NCBI RefSeq assembly: GCF_025717065.2
Contig: NZ_JAOVZO020000015.1
Location: 181,656 to 245,655, forward strand
Reading direction: 5' to 3'
Source of the DNA: Tahibacter soli
Lineage (GTDB): Bacteria; Pseudomonadota; Gammaproteobacteria; Xanthomonadales; Rhodanobacteraceae
DNA: 64,000 nt
Under the pieces are notes generated by a model, which was not told the DNA's origin, searched no databases, and saw nothing but the letters and a program-made list of their open reading frames with translations. Shown here piece after piece: positions 43,208 through 52,633 of this stretch (position 1 is its first letter; every line of letters starts with the position of its first letter). Position numbers and translations under genes: made by a program.

Positions 43208-43539
43208 GCGAAACGATCAGCTGGGCGGATTTCGAGAAGGTGCTGCTGGTGGCCGGCACGGTGGTGAAGGCCGAGCCGTTTCCCGAGGCGCGCAAGCCGG
43301 CGCTGAAGGTGTGGGTCGATTTCGGACCCTACGGCGAGAAGAAGACGAGCGCGCAGATTGCCGCTTTGTATAAACCGGACGAACTCGTCGGACGACAGGT
43401 TGTCGGCGTGATCAATTTTCCGACGAAGCAGATCGGGCCGATCACGTCGGAATTTCTGCTGACCGGATTCACCACCGACGCGGGCGTGGTGCTGACGGCG
43501 ATCGACAAGCCGGTGCCGAACGGGACGCGGTTGGCCTGA
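43204..43539 (+). CDS. csaA: CsaA-like tRNA-binding domain protein
   Basis: A 111-residue single OB-fold protein. It has WADFEKVLLVAGTVVKAEPFPEARKPALKVWVDFG, then TSAQIAALYKPDELVGRQVVGVINFPTKQIGPITSEFLLTGF, the family pattern of CsaA (S-Q-I and V-N-F-P blocks). In Bacillus CsaA is a dimeric export-related chaperone; a role in Gram-negative bacteria is less clear. ATG 43204 overlaps the oxidoreductase stop. A two-hairpin repeat follows directly. Confidence 0.9.
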   Translation: MSETISWADFEKVLLVAGTVVKAEPFPEARKPALKVWVDFGPYGEKKTSAQIAALYKPDELVGRQVVGVINFPTKQIGPITSEFLLTGFTTDAGVVLTAIDKPVPNGTRLA

Positions 43540-43542
43540 GAA

Positions 43543-43681
43543 CCCTCTCCCCCGACGCCGTCGGGGGAGAGGGCAGGGTGATGGGGGCGACGCCGGCGTC
43601 TGCGTCGATCTCGGCGAAGTGCGAAGCGTCGCCCCCTCACCCCGACCCTCTCCCCAAGCGCGAAGCGCTTGGGGGAGAGGG
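43543..43681 (+). repeat. Two-hairpin repeat element, copy 1
   Basis: Hairpin A (43543-43573) has a CCCTCTCCCCCGAC stem with loop GCC. Hairpin B (43646-43681) has a CCCTCTCCCCAAGCGC/GCGCTTGGGGGAGAGGG-type stem. A 72-base middle part (CGACGCCGGCGTCTGCGTCGA..., AGCGTCGCCCCCTCACCCCGA) joins them. The element fills the gap between the csaA-like stop and the convergent thiolase stop. A second copy in opposite orientation is at 58386-58523. It probably ends transcripts from both sides. Confidence 0.88.
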
Positions 43682-43685
43682 AGGA

Positions 43686-44882
43686 TCAAACCGCCTCGAA
43701 CAACCCCGCCGCGCCCATGCCGGTGCCGATGCACATCGTCACCATGCCGTACTTGAGCTTGCGGCGGCGCAGGCCGTGCACGATCGTCGCGGCGCGCACC
43801 GCGCCGGTCGCGCCGAGCGGATGGCCCAGCGCGATCGCGCCGCCGAGCGGATTCACCTTGCTCGCGTCGAGGCCGATGTCGCGGATCACCGCCAGCGCCT
43901 GCGCGGCGAACGCTTCGTTGAGTTCGATCCAGTCGAGCTGGTCCTTCGTGATCCCGGCCTGCTTGAGCACCTTCGGAATCGCCGCGATCGGGCCGATGCC
44001 CATGACTTCGGGACGCACGCCCGCGACCGCGAACGATACGAAGCGTGCGAGCGGCGTCAGGCCGTAGTCCTTGATCGCCTGTTCGCTCGCAAGCAGCACG
44101 GCGCCGGCGCCGTCCGACATCTGCGACGAATTGCCCGCCGTCACGCTGCCGCCCATGCGGAACACGGGCTTGAGCTTGGCAAGGCCTTCCAGGCTAGTGT
44201 CCTTGCGCGGACCTTCGTCGGTGTCGATCGTGCGCGTGTCGTCGACGATGCCGCGCGTGGCGAGGTTCGGGTAGTGGTCGGCGAGCACGTACGGCGTGAT
44301 CTCGCTCGTGAATTCACCGCCGGCGATTGCCGCGAGCGCCTTCTGGTGAGAGGCCAGCGCGAACGCGTCCTGGTCTTCGCGGCTCACCTTCCACTCCTCG
44401 GCGACCTTCTCGGCCGTGATGCCCATGCCGTAGGCGATCGCGATGTTCTCGTCCTGGAACACGGCCGGATTCATCGCGATCTTGTGGCCCATCATCGGCA
44501 CCATCGACATCGATTCGGTGCCGCCGGCGAGCATCAGATCGGCTTCGCCCAGACGGATGCGGTCGGCGGCCATCGCGATGGCCTGCACGCCGGACGAGCA
44601 GAAGCGGTTGATCGTCACCGCCGCAACGGTGTTCGGCAGGCCGGCGAGCAGTGTACCGATGCGCGCGACGTTCATGCCTTGCTCGGCTTCGGGCATCGCG
44701 CAGCCGATCACGGCGTCGTCGATGCGGTTCACGTCGATGCCGGGCGCCTGCGCGATCACGCCGCGCAGCACGTGCGCGAGCAGGTCGTCCGGTCGCGTGT
44801 TCCTGAACACGCCGCGCGGTGCCTTGCCGACCGGCGAGCGCGTGGCGGCGACGATGTAGACGTCTTGAACTTGGCGGGTCAT
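43686..44882 (-). CDS. fadA: Acetyl-CoA C-acyltransferase (3-ketoacyl-CoA thiolase)
   Basis: A 398-residue thiolase cleaving 3-ketoacyl-CoA in beta-oxidation. Catalytic Cys is in NRFCSSGVQAIAMA (about residue 95). The conserved NEAFAAQALAV (about 347), GGAIALGHPLGATGA (His, about 357) and CIGTGMGAAGLFE (second Cys, about 388) blocks are present. The product is a FadA/FadI-type degradative thiolase rather than a synthesis enzyme, judged from its partner. It is the second gene of an operon 46 bases after the fadB-type gene. Confidence 0.92.
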   Translation of the reverse strand: MTRQVQDVYIVAATRSPVGKAPRGVFRNTRPDDLLAHVLRGVIAQAPGIDVNRIDDAVIGCAMPEAEQGMNVARIGTLLAGLPNTVAAVTINRFCSSGVQAIAMAADRIRLGEADLMLAGGTESMSMVPMMGHKIAMNPAVFQDENIAIAYGMGITAEKVAEEWKVSREDQDAFALASHQKALAAIAGGEFTSEITPYVLADHYPNLATRGIVDDTRTIDTDEGPRKDTSLEGLAKLKPVFRMGGSVTAGNSSQMSDGAGAVLLASEQAIKDYGLTPLARFVSFAVAGVRPEVMGIGPIAAIPKVLKQAGITKDQLDWIELNEAFAAQALAVIRDIGLDASKVNPLGGAIALGHPLGATGAVRAATIVHGLRRRKLKYGMVTMCIGTGMGAAGLFEAV

Positions 44883-44928
44883 GGGTTATCCCTTCATTCG
44901 TTGGAGTCGGGTATCGAAGCCGCGCGCA

Positions 44929-47298
44929 TCAGTTGCGCAGCGGCTTGCCCGTCGTCAGCGTGTGCACGATGCGCGCTTGCGTCTTGGGCATCTGCGCGAG
45001 TTCGACGAAATGCTTGCGTTCGAGGTCGAGCAGCCACGCCTCGTCGACCGTCGAGCCGCGCTCGATGACGCCGCCGCACAGCGTGTCGGCGATGCGCGAA
45101 CCGATTTCGTAGTCGTGCGTCGAGATGAAGCGGCCTTCGAGCATGTTGACCAGCATCATCTTGAGGCTCGCCGTGCCGACATCGCCGCAGACCGGGATCG
45201 CGCGTGCCGGCAGCGGGGGACGATAGCCCGCGTCGGCCAGCGCCGCGGCTTCGCGCTGCGCGACGTAAAGCAGCTCATACGCGTTGAACACGACCGTGTC
45301 GGTCTGGCGCAGAAGGCCCAGTTCCTTCGCTTCGAGCGCGCTCGCCGAAACCTTCGCCATCGCGATCGTCTCGAACATCGTCTTGATGCCGTTGAACGGA
45401 TCGGCCGGATTCGCCTTCGCGCAGCGCAGCGCGATTTCCTTCAGGCCGCCGCCGGCGGGCAGGAGGCCCACGCCGGCCTCGACGAGGCCGATATAGCTTT
45501 CCAGCGCCGCGACGGTTTTCGCGCAATGCATCTGGAACTCGCAGCCGCCGCCGAACGCCATGCCGCGGATCGCCGCGACGACCGGCACGAGCGAATACTT
45601 GATCCGCATGCTGGTGGCCTGGAAGTTCTTGATCATCGCGTCGAACGCGTCGATCTTGCCGGCCTGCAACAGACCCATCGCGCCCTTCAGGTCCGCACCG
45701 GCCGAGAACGGCTCGCGCGTCTGCCACAGCACGAGGCCCTTGAAGCGCTGCTCGGCTTCGCCGACCGCGTGCTGCAGGCCGTCGAGCACGAAGTCGTTGA
45801 CGGTGTTCATCTTCGTCTTGAACGAGACGATGCCGACGTCGTCGCCGAGCGTCCACAGGCGCAGGCCGTCGTTCTCGAAAACGGTGGTGCCCTGATCGAA
45901 CTTCTCGCCGATGATCGCGTCGGGATAGTGCTGGCGTGCGTAGACCGGGTGCGCCGAGCGCGGCAGCGCCTTGCCCTGGCCGGCCGAGTACGAGCCGTCC
46001 TTGCCGTGCACGCCGTTGCGGCCGTCGGTGACCCACGCAGGCAGCGGCGCGTCGCTCATGGCCTTGCCGGCCGCGATGTCCTCGGCAATGAAGCCGGCGA
46101 CCTGCTGCCAGCCCGCGGCCTGCCACGTTTCGAACGGACCGAGCTGCCAGCCGTAGCCCCAGCGGATCGCGAAGTCGACGTCGCGCGCGGTGTCGGCGAT
46201 ATCGGCCAGGTGATACGCGGTGTAGTGGAAGAGGTCGCGGAACACGGCCCACAGGAACTTGGCCTGCGGATCGTTCGACGCGCGCAGCTTGGCGAACTTC
46301 TCGGCCGGGTCCTTGATCGCGAGGATCGCGGCGACCTCTTCCGACGCCGTCTGGTCGGCCGCGCGGTAGTCCTGTTTGGCAAGATCGAGCACGACGATGT
46401 CCTTGCCGACCTTGCGGAACACGCCGGCGCCGGTCTTCTGGCCGAGCGCGCCCTTGTCGATCAGGGCCTTGAGCCACGCCGGCGCCTGGAAGTACCGGTG
46501 CCACGGGTCGTTCGGCAGCGTGTCGGCCATCGTCTTGATGACGTGCGCCATCGTGTCGAGACCCACGACATCGGCCGTGCGGTACGTCGCGCTCTTGGGG
46601 CGGCCGATCGCCGGGCCGGTCAGCGCGTCGACGGCGTCGAAGCCCAGACCGAACTGTTCGGTGTGGTGCATCGTCGCGAGGATCGAGAACACGCCGATGC
46701 GGTTGCCGATGAAGTTCGGGGTGTCCTTCGCGTAGACGACGCCCTTGCCGACCGTCGTCGTCAGGAACGCTTCGAGACCGTCGAGGATGGACCGGTCGGT
46801 CGAGCGGTTCGGAATCAGCTCGACGAGATGCATGTAGCGCGGCGGATTGAAGAAGTGGATGCCGGTGAAGCGGTGGCGCAGGTTTTCCGGCAGTGCCTCG
46901 GCCAGCGTATTGATCGACAGGCCCGACGTGTTGCTCGCAATCACCGCGTTTTCAGAGAGATACGGTGCGATCTTCTTGTAAAGATCGAGCTTCCAGTCCA
47001 TCCGTTCGGCGATCGCTTCGATCACGAGATCCACGCCGCGCAGAAGTTCGAGGTGTTCGTCGTAGTTGGCCGGCACGATCGCGCCCTGGCGCGACTTGTC
47101 GGCGAGCGGCGCGGGCGAGAGCTTGCCCAGGTTCGCGATCGCCTTGACGGCGATGCCGCTCTTGTCGCCTTCCTTCGCGGGAAGGTCGAACAGCACGGTT
47201 TCGACGTCGGCGTTGGTCAGGTGGGCGGCGATCTGCGCGCCCATGACACCGGCGCCGAGCACCGCAGCTTTGCGGATGCGTAGCGGTTTGAAGCTCAT
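44929..47298 (-). CDS. 3-hydroxyacyl-CoA dehydrogenase / enoyl-CoA hydratase, HAD-first arrangement
   Basis: A 789-residue bifunctional beta-oxidation enzyme. The N-terminus is the NAD-binding domain (AAVLGAGVMGAQIAAHLTNADVETVLFD, residues 11-38), then NTSGLSINTLAEALP and HFFNPPRYMHLVELI (about 140-155), and KDTPNFIGNRIGVFS. The enoyl-CoA hydratase domain is C-terminal: FSAGADLKGAMGLLQ (about 525) and AAIRGMAFGGGCEFQMHCAKTVAA. This order is the reverse of Escherichia coli FadB and is known in a separate group of such enzymes. Two TetR-type operator boxes lie just before the gene. Confidence 0.92.
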   Translation of the reverse strand: MSFKPLRIRKAAVLGAGVMGAQIAAHLTNADVETVLFDLPAKEGDKSGIAVKAIANLGKLSPAPLADKSRQGAIVPANYDEHLELLRGVDLVIEAIAERMDWKLDLYKKIAPYLSENAVIASNTSGLSINTLAEALPENLRHRFTGIHFFNPPRYMHLVELIPNRSTDRSILDGLEAFLTTTVGKGVVYAKDTPNFIGNRIGVFSILATMHHTEQFGLGFDAVDALTGPAIGRPKSATYRTADVVGLDTMAHVIKTMADTLPNDPWHRYFQAPAWLKALIDKGALGQKTGAGVFRKVGKDIVVLDLAKQDYRAADQTASEEVAAILAIKDPAEKFAKLRASNDPQAKFLWAVFRDLFHYTAYHLADIADTARDVDFAIRWGYGWQLGPFETWQAAGWQQVAGFIAEDIAAGKAMSDAPLPAWVTDGRNGVHGKDGSYSAGQGKALPRSAHPVYARQHYPDAIIGEKFDQGTTVFENDGLRLWTLGDDVGIVSFKTKMNTVNDFVLDGLQHAVGEAEQRFKGLVLWQTREPFSAGADLKGAMGLLQAGKIDAFDAMIKNFQATSMRIKYSLVPVVAAIRGMAFGGGCEFQMHCAKTVAALESYIGLVEAGVGLLPAGGGLKEIALRCAKANPADPFNGIKTMFETIAMAKVSASALEAKELGLLRQTDTVVFNAYELLYVAQREAAALADAGYRPPLPARAIPVCGDVGTASLKMMLVNMLEGRFISTHDYEIGSRIADTLCGGVIERGSTVDEAWLLDLERKHFVELAQMPKTQARIVHTLTTGKPLRN

Positions 47299-47332
47299 GG
47301 GAAACCTCGTGAGCGAAAGGAGCGGAAGTTTT

Positions 47333-47372
47333 AAACGAATGGTTTGACGCTTTTGCTTTAAAACGATCGTTT
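47333..47372 (-). promoter_or_regulatory. Two TetR/PsrA-type operator boxes before the beta-oxidation operon
   Basis: AAACGAATGGTTT (47333-47345) and the perfect palindrome AAACGATCGTTT (47361-47372) lie 35-74 bases before the dehydrogenase/hydratase start. The form AAAC-N4-GTTT matches the known PsrA/FadR-like TetR site style. A third box of the same form lies before the TetR gene. Their role as repressor sites is inferred. Confidence 0.65.
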
Positions 47373-47417
47373 GGTTTTTCGGCCGAGCGCGGGCGCGGCG
47401 ACGACCGGCCCGGCTGC

Positions 47418-48038
47418 TTACGGCGCGCGCAGGCCGGCGGCGGCGAAGCGGATCAGGTGCTCGACGGCGCGCTCGCGGTGCGTCTGCTCGGTCACGCCGG
47501 TCTTGCGCTTGATCACGCCGAAGTCGGCCATGGCGTAGGTGAGGGCGCCGGCGATGATGTCCAGGCGCCAGTACAGCTCTTCCTTGTCGAGGTTCGGCAG
47601 GCGCTGCGCGAAAGCGGCGTGGAAGCGCTTCATCACGTGGCCGTAGTTGTCGGACAGGAACTTGCGCAGCGCATCGTTGTGCTCGGCGAACGCACGCGCC
47701 AGGACGCGGATGAATGCGCCGCCGCCGGTGCGGTCGAGCGACAGGTCGAGCGCGGGGCGGATGAACGCGGACAGGAGGTCTTCCAGGTCGGAATCGGTCC
47801 GCGCGGCGGCCTTGTCGAGCTCTTCGATGCGGTGCGCGTTGAGATCGTCGAGCCGGCGCCGGAACACCTCGTTGATGAGGTTTTCCTTCGAGCCGAAATG
47901 ATAATTCACGGCGGCAAGGTTGACGTTGGCTGCGGCGGTGACCTGGCGCAGCGATGCGCCGGCGAATCCATGCGTGGCGAACAACTGCTCGGCGGCGCCG
48001 AGGATGCGTTCCTTGGTGGAGAAGTGCTGGGTGTTCAA
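47418..48038 (-). CDS. TetR family regulator of fatty acid oxidation (PsrA/FadR-like)
   Basis: A 206-residue regulator. The HTH domain spans residues 8-55 (ERILGAAEQLFATHGFAGASLRQVTAAANVNLAAVNYHFGSKENLINEVFRRRLDDLN), where NVNLAAVNYHFGSK is typical of the PsrA-like group. The helical C-terminal domain (LSAFIRPALDLSLDRTGGGAFIRVLARAFAE) is the likely acyl-CoA or fatty-acid pocket. It is transcribed toward the beta-oxidation operon, 119 bases upstream of it, and matching boxes stand before both. Inference: it represses both itself and the operon and is released by long-chain acyl ligands. Confidence 0.88.
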   Translation of the reverse strand: MNTQHFSTKERILGAAEQLFATHGFAGASLRQVTAAANVNLAAVNYHFGSKENLINEVFRRRLDDLNAHRIEELDKAAARTDSDLEDLLSAFIRPALDLSLDRTGGGAFIRVLARAFAEHNDALRKFLSDNYGHVMKRFHAAFAQRLPNLDKEELYWRLDIIAGALTYAMADFGVIKRKTGVTEQTHRERAVEHLIRFAAAGLRAP

Positions 48039-48105
48039 GTCGGTTCCTTGGCTTCCGTCCGCGATCGGCGCCGGTCTGGCATGCTCGCAGGCGGAATCGT
48101 AGGTA

Positions 48106-48117
48106 AAACGAGCGTTT
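48106..48117 (-). promoter_or_regulatory. Third TetR/PsrA-type operator box, before the TetR gene
   Basis: AAACGAGCGTTT, 67 bases before the TetR start, matches the boxes at 47333-47372 in both half-sites. Consistent with autoregulation. Confidence 0.6.
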
Positions 48118-48327
48118 GAATGCTACGAGACGATACGGTACGAGGTCAAACCGCCGCCGGAGGGAGCATAGTCGCGTCGCAGGTGTCGAGACGACCGTGC
48201 ACGAAACGTGCGGATCAGCTAGAATTCGAAAGGATTTTGTCCGCTAACCCCGTATTTCTGCGCGTATTTGGTGCTAGCATCGCGCGCGGAGTTCAATCTG
48301 CTTTTCTTCCAATCTGGAGTATTTGAC

Positions 48328-48753
48328 ATGGCGCTGGAGCGCACCTTGTCCATCATCAAGCCCGATGCCGTCGCCAAGAACGTCATCGGCGAGATCTACG
48401 CGCGTTTCGAGAAGGCCGGCCTCAAGGTCGTCGCCGCCAAGATGAAGCAGCTGTCGCGCAAGGAAGCCGAGGGCTTCTACGCGGTGCACCGCGAGCGTCC
48501 GTTCTTCAACGCGCTGGTCGAATTCATGATCTCCGGCCCGGTGATGATCCAGGCGCTCGAAGGCGAAGGCGCCATCGCCAAGAATCGCGACCTCATGGGC
48601 GCGACCGATCCGAAGAAGGCCGCGCCGGGCACGATCCGCGCCGACTTCGCCGATTCGATCGACGCGAACGCCGTGCACGGTTCGGACGCCGCCGAAACGG
48701 CGGCTGTGGAAATTGCGTACTTCTTCGCTTCTACCGAAGTCAGCGCGCGTTGA
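48328..48753 (+). CDS. ndk: Nucleoside diphosphate kinase
   Basis: A 141-residue enzyme equal to the family norm. [49 protein letters not shown], and the catalytic His in [16 protein letters not shown] (about residue 117) are all present. It swaps gamma-phosphates among nucleotides. ATG 48328 has TCTGGAG upstream. A TGc-TAGCAT extended -10 element (48272-48280) lies before it. It is first of the ndk-rlmN-pilF-rodZ string. Confidence 0.97.
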   Translation: MALERTLSIIKPDAVAKNVIGEIYARFEKAGLKVVAAKMKQLSRKEAEGFYAVHRERPFFNALVEFMISGPVMIQALEGEGAIAKNRDLMGATDPKKAAPGTIRADFADSIDANAVHGSDAAETAAVEIAYFFASTEVSAR

Positions 48754-48779
48754 GATAGGTGAGGATCAGTTCGGTGACG

Positions 48780-49875
<1,096 letters not shown>

Positions 49876-49886
<11 letters not shown>

Positions 49887-50634
49887 GTTCGCGCTGATCG
49901 CACTATTGTTTTTCCTGCTCGGCGGCTGCGCGACCGCCGCGCCGCGATCGAACGCGGACAGCAAGGGCCGCAAGGCCGCCGAAATCAACGTCGCGCTGGC
50001 GCAGGGCTATCTCAAGCAGGACAAGCTCGAAATCGCGCTGGAAAAACTCGAAAGGGCGCTTCAGCAGGACCCGAACTACGCCGACGCGCACACCGTGATC
50101 GCCGTGCTGTACGAGCGCATCAATCGCCCCTTGCTCGCCGAGGAGCACTATCGCCGCGCGGCGCAGCTGCAGCCCAAGCTCGGTGCGGTCAACAACAACT
50201 ACGGCACGTTCCTGTGCCGCTACGGCCGGCTCGACGAGGCCGTGAAGTATTTCGATCGTGCGCTCGAGGATCCGTTCTACCAGACGCGCGACGTCGCCCT
50301 GACCAATGCCGGTACCTGCCGCATGCAGGCCAACCGCGCCGACGAGGCCGAAAAGGATTTCCGCGCCGCGCTGGAGACGAACGCGAACAATGCCGAGGCG
50401 CTGTACCAGCTTGCGCGGCTCTTGTTCGGCAAGAGCGATTTCCTGCGCGCGCGCGCGTTCCTGCAGCGCTTCGATTCGCTCGGCCAGGCCAATCCCGACG
50501 CGCTGCTGCTCGGTCGCAACATCGAGCAGAAGCTCGGCAACGCGCGCGAAGCGGGCGAATACGCGCGGCGCCTCAGAACCGAGTTCCCCGATTCGGAACA
50601 GACGCGCCAACTCGAATCGAGCACGCCGTCATGA
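49876..50634 (+). CDS. pilF: Type IV pilus biogenesis/stability TPR lipoprotein
   Basis: A 252-residue lipoprotein. The signal [16 protein letters not shown] has a lipobox (LGGC, Cys about 18). Tetratricopeptide repeats fill residues 40-235 ([66 protein letters not shown]). This is PilF/PilW, the outer-membrane pilotin needed for PilQ assembly. Its place between rlmN and rodZ is conserved in gammaproteobacteria. It ties to natural transformation together with ComEC at the start of the window. It overlaps rodZ by four bases. Confidence 0.92.
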
Positions 50635-51788
50635 AACGCCGGCGCATTCGCAAGCAAGCTGCCGCATCGAGCCTTTTCGATGTCGCCGGCGACCCGACCA
50701 GCCCTGAAGAAACCCGCCCGATCCGCGAGGATCTCCACCCCGAGCTCGCTGAAGACTCGCTCCCAATGACCGCCCATCACGACGACAACAACGACAGCGC
50801 GGTAATGGATGCCCACGCCGAAACGGCCACGGACGATACGACCCTGACGACGCCCCCGGCCGACGAGGGCCGCGAACTGTTCGTGATGCCGGCCGACGCG
50901 CAGCCGTCGACCGTGAATCTCGGCGCCCGATTGCGTGCCGCGCGCGAGGCGCGCGGCCTGTCGGTCGACGAAGTCGGTCTGCGCCTGCGCCTGCCGCAGC
51001 GTGTGATTGCGTCGCTCGAAAGCGGCGACTTCGCGCGCATCGAGCACGACGTCTACCTGCGCGGGTACCTGGCGAGCTATACGCGCCTGCTCGACCTGCC
51101 GACGAGCGCGCTCACCGACGACCTCGCGCGCGAACGCGCGCCGACCCAGCCGCCGCTCGTGGCGACCGGCCGCATCTCGCATTCGCGCTACCTGTTCCAG
51201 CGCTATTCGGTGCCGGCCGTGTACGTCGTGCTGACCGGCCTCATCGTCGCCCCGGCGATCTGGCTCGCCAGTCACGGCGGCCTCGAACGCAATCTGGCGC
51301 GCGTGACGACGCTCGACAGCGCCGACAACACGTCGCTGTCGCTGCCGCCCGATCCGAACGCCACCGCCGCGACGACCGTACCGGCGACAACGCCCGCGCC
51401 GACGCAGGAACCGGCTGCGCCGGTGCCGCACGCCGACGCGCCGCTGATGGCGTCGATGGCGCTGCCGTCGATCAAGCACGAAGAGCCGGCCGCGCCGGCC
51501 GAACCGCCGCCGCCGGCCGGCGCGTACCGCGTGCGCCTGAAGCTGTCCGAGGCGAGCTGGGTCGAGATCGTCGCCGCCGACGGCCGTCGTCTCGAATTCG
51601 GCCTGCTGCCGGCCGGTGCCGAGCGCACCTACGGCACCGACCAGGCGGTCAGCGTGCGCCTCGGCAACGCGAACGGCGCGGAGCTCGATGTCAACGGCAA
51701 GGCGGTCGATCTCGCCTCGTTCCGTCGCGCGAACGTCGCGCATCTGCGGCTCGTCGACGGCGGCGCGACGGCGCCGGCCGCTAACTGA
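50631..51788 (+). CDS. rodZ: RodZ-like helix-turn-helix membrane protein
   Basis: A 385-residue cell-shape protein. The N-terminal 95 residues are acidic and low-complexity, longer than in most RodZ. The HTH domain follows (LGARLRAAREARGLSVDEVGLRLRLPQRVIASLESGDF, about 95-133), then a YLRGYLASYTRLLDL extension. One membrane helix (VPAVYVVLTGLIVAPAIWLAS, about 203-223), a Thr/Pro/Ala linker and a C-terminal beta domain (VRLKLSEASWVEIVAADGRRLEFGLLPAG, DUF4115, about 305-375) complete it. It links MreB to the wall synthesis machinery. ATGA overlap with pilF supports 50631; later ATGs at 50766 and 50886 would give shorter, more usual N-termini. Confidence 0.88.
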   Translation: MKRRRIRKQAAASSLFDVAGDPTSPEETRPIREDLHPELAEDSLPMTAHHDDNNDSAVMDAHAETATDDTTLTTPPADEGRELFVMPADAQPSTVNLGARLRAAREARGLSVDEVGLRLRLPQRVIASLESGDFARIEHDVYLRGYLASYTRLLDLPTSALTDDLARERAPTQPPLVATGRISHSRYLFQRYSVPAVYVVLTGLIVAPAIWLASHGGLERNLARVTTLDSADNTSLSLPPDPNATAATTVPATTPAPTQEPAAPVPHADAPLMASMALPSIKHEEPAAPAEPPPPAGAYRVRLKLSEASWVEIVAADGRRLEFGLLPAGAERTYGTDQAVSVRLGNANGAELDVNGKAVDLASFRRANVAHLRLVDGGATAPAAN

Positions 51789-51982
51789 ACCGTAAGTGCT
51801 TGTTTGGCGGCGCGCGCGTCCCGCGGCGCCGCTTCTGCGCTACTCTACGGCGCCCGCGCCGGCCGCAACCGGCCGGTGCGGGCCGCGCGGTTTTCGCGCC
51901 GCCAAATCCCCAGTTCCGCCGGACGGCGGACCGACAACCAAGAAGACTCGCGCTTCGCGCGCGGGCGCAAACGGACATCGCA

Positions 51983-52633
51983 ATGGCATTCGATACGCTC
52001 GACGAACACGAACAAGGCGAACTTGTACGCAAGTGGATACGCGACAACTCCGCGTCGATCCTGGTCGGCATTGTGCTCGGCCTGCTGCTCGTCTTCGGCT
52101 GGACGCAGTGGGAACGGCACAAGGTGCAGCGCGCGGCCCAGGCCGCGGTCGAATTCCAGACGTTCGAAACCGCGTTGACCGGCAAGAACGAGCCGGCGAG
52201 CAAGGAAGGCATCGAACGCCTCAAGAAGGACTTCGGCGACACCGCCTACGCCGTGCTCGCGGCGATGCGTGCGGCCGAGGCGGCCAGCGCCGCCAAGGAT
52301 CTGCCGGCGGCCGAAGCGTCCGCGCTGTGGGCCTACGAACACGCCAAGGGCGACGCGATGAAGAGCCTCGCCGGCCAGCAGCTTGCGCGCGTGCGCCTCG
52401 GCGCCGACAAGGCCGCCGACGCGCTGACGCTGATCAACTCGCTGCCGGTCGCGGGCTACGCCGCGGCGATCGCCGAACTGCGCGGCGACGTGCTCGCGGC
52501 GCAGGGCAAGCGCGACGAAGCGCGCGCCGCGTACGAAGCGTCGCTGCAGGCGCTCGACCCGAATGCGCCGGGCCGGCAGTCGCTCGAATGGAAGCGTGAC
52601 GACCTGACCGTCGCCGGGAAGCAGAACTCATGA
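51983..52633 (+). CDS. yfgM: YfgM-type TPR ancillary translocon protein
   Basis: A 216-residue protein. A short N-terminal cytoplasmic stretch (MAFDTLDEHEQGELVRKWIRDN) is followed by one membrane helix (SASILVGIVLGLLLVFGW) and periplasmic TPR-like helices to the end. This is YfgM, an ancillary subunit working with SecYEG and PpiD. ATG 51983 gives the standard N-terminus. The frame is open upstream into the 194-base gap but has no fitting start. Its stop overlaps bamB (ATGA). Unlike enterobacteria, ispG and hisS are not between rodZ and this gene. Confidence 0.92.
   Translation: MAFDTLDEHEQGELVRKWIRDNSASILVGIVLGLLLVFGWTQWERHKVQRAAQAAVEFQTFETALTGKNEPASKEGIERLKKDFGDTAYAVLAAMRAAEAASAAKDLPAAEASALWAYEHAKGDAMKSLAGQQLARVRLGADKAADALTLINSLPVAGYAAAIAELRGDVLAAQGKRDEARAAYEASLQALDPNAPGRQSLEWKRDDLTVAGKQNS

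Noticed and set aside
43540..43734. Frames running through the two-hairpin repeat into the thiolase gene
   Set aside because: They are antisense to the csaA-like and thiolase genes and consist of Pro/Ser/Arg strings from the repeat.
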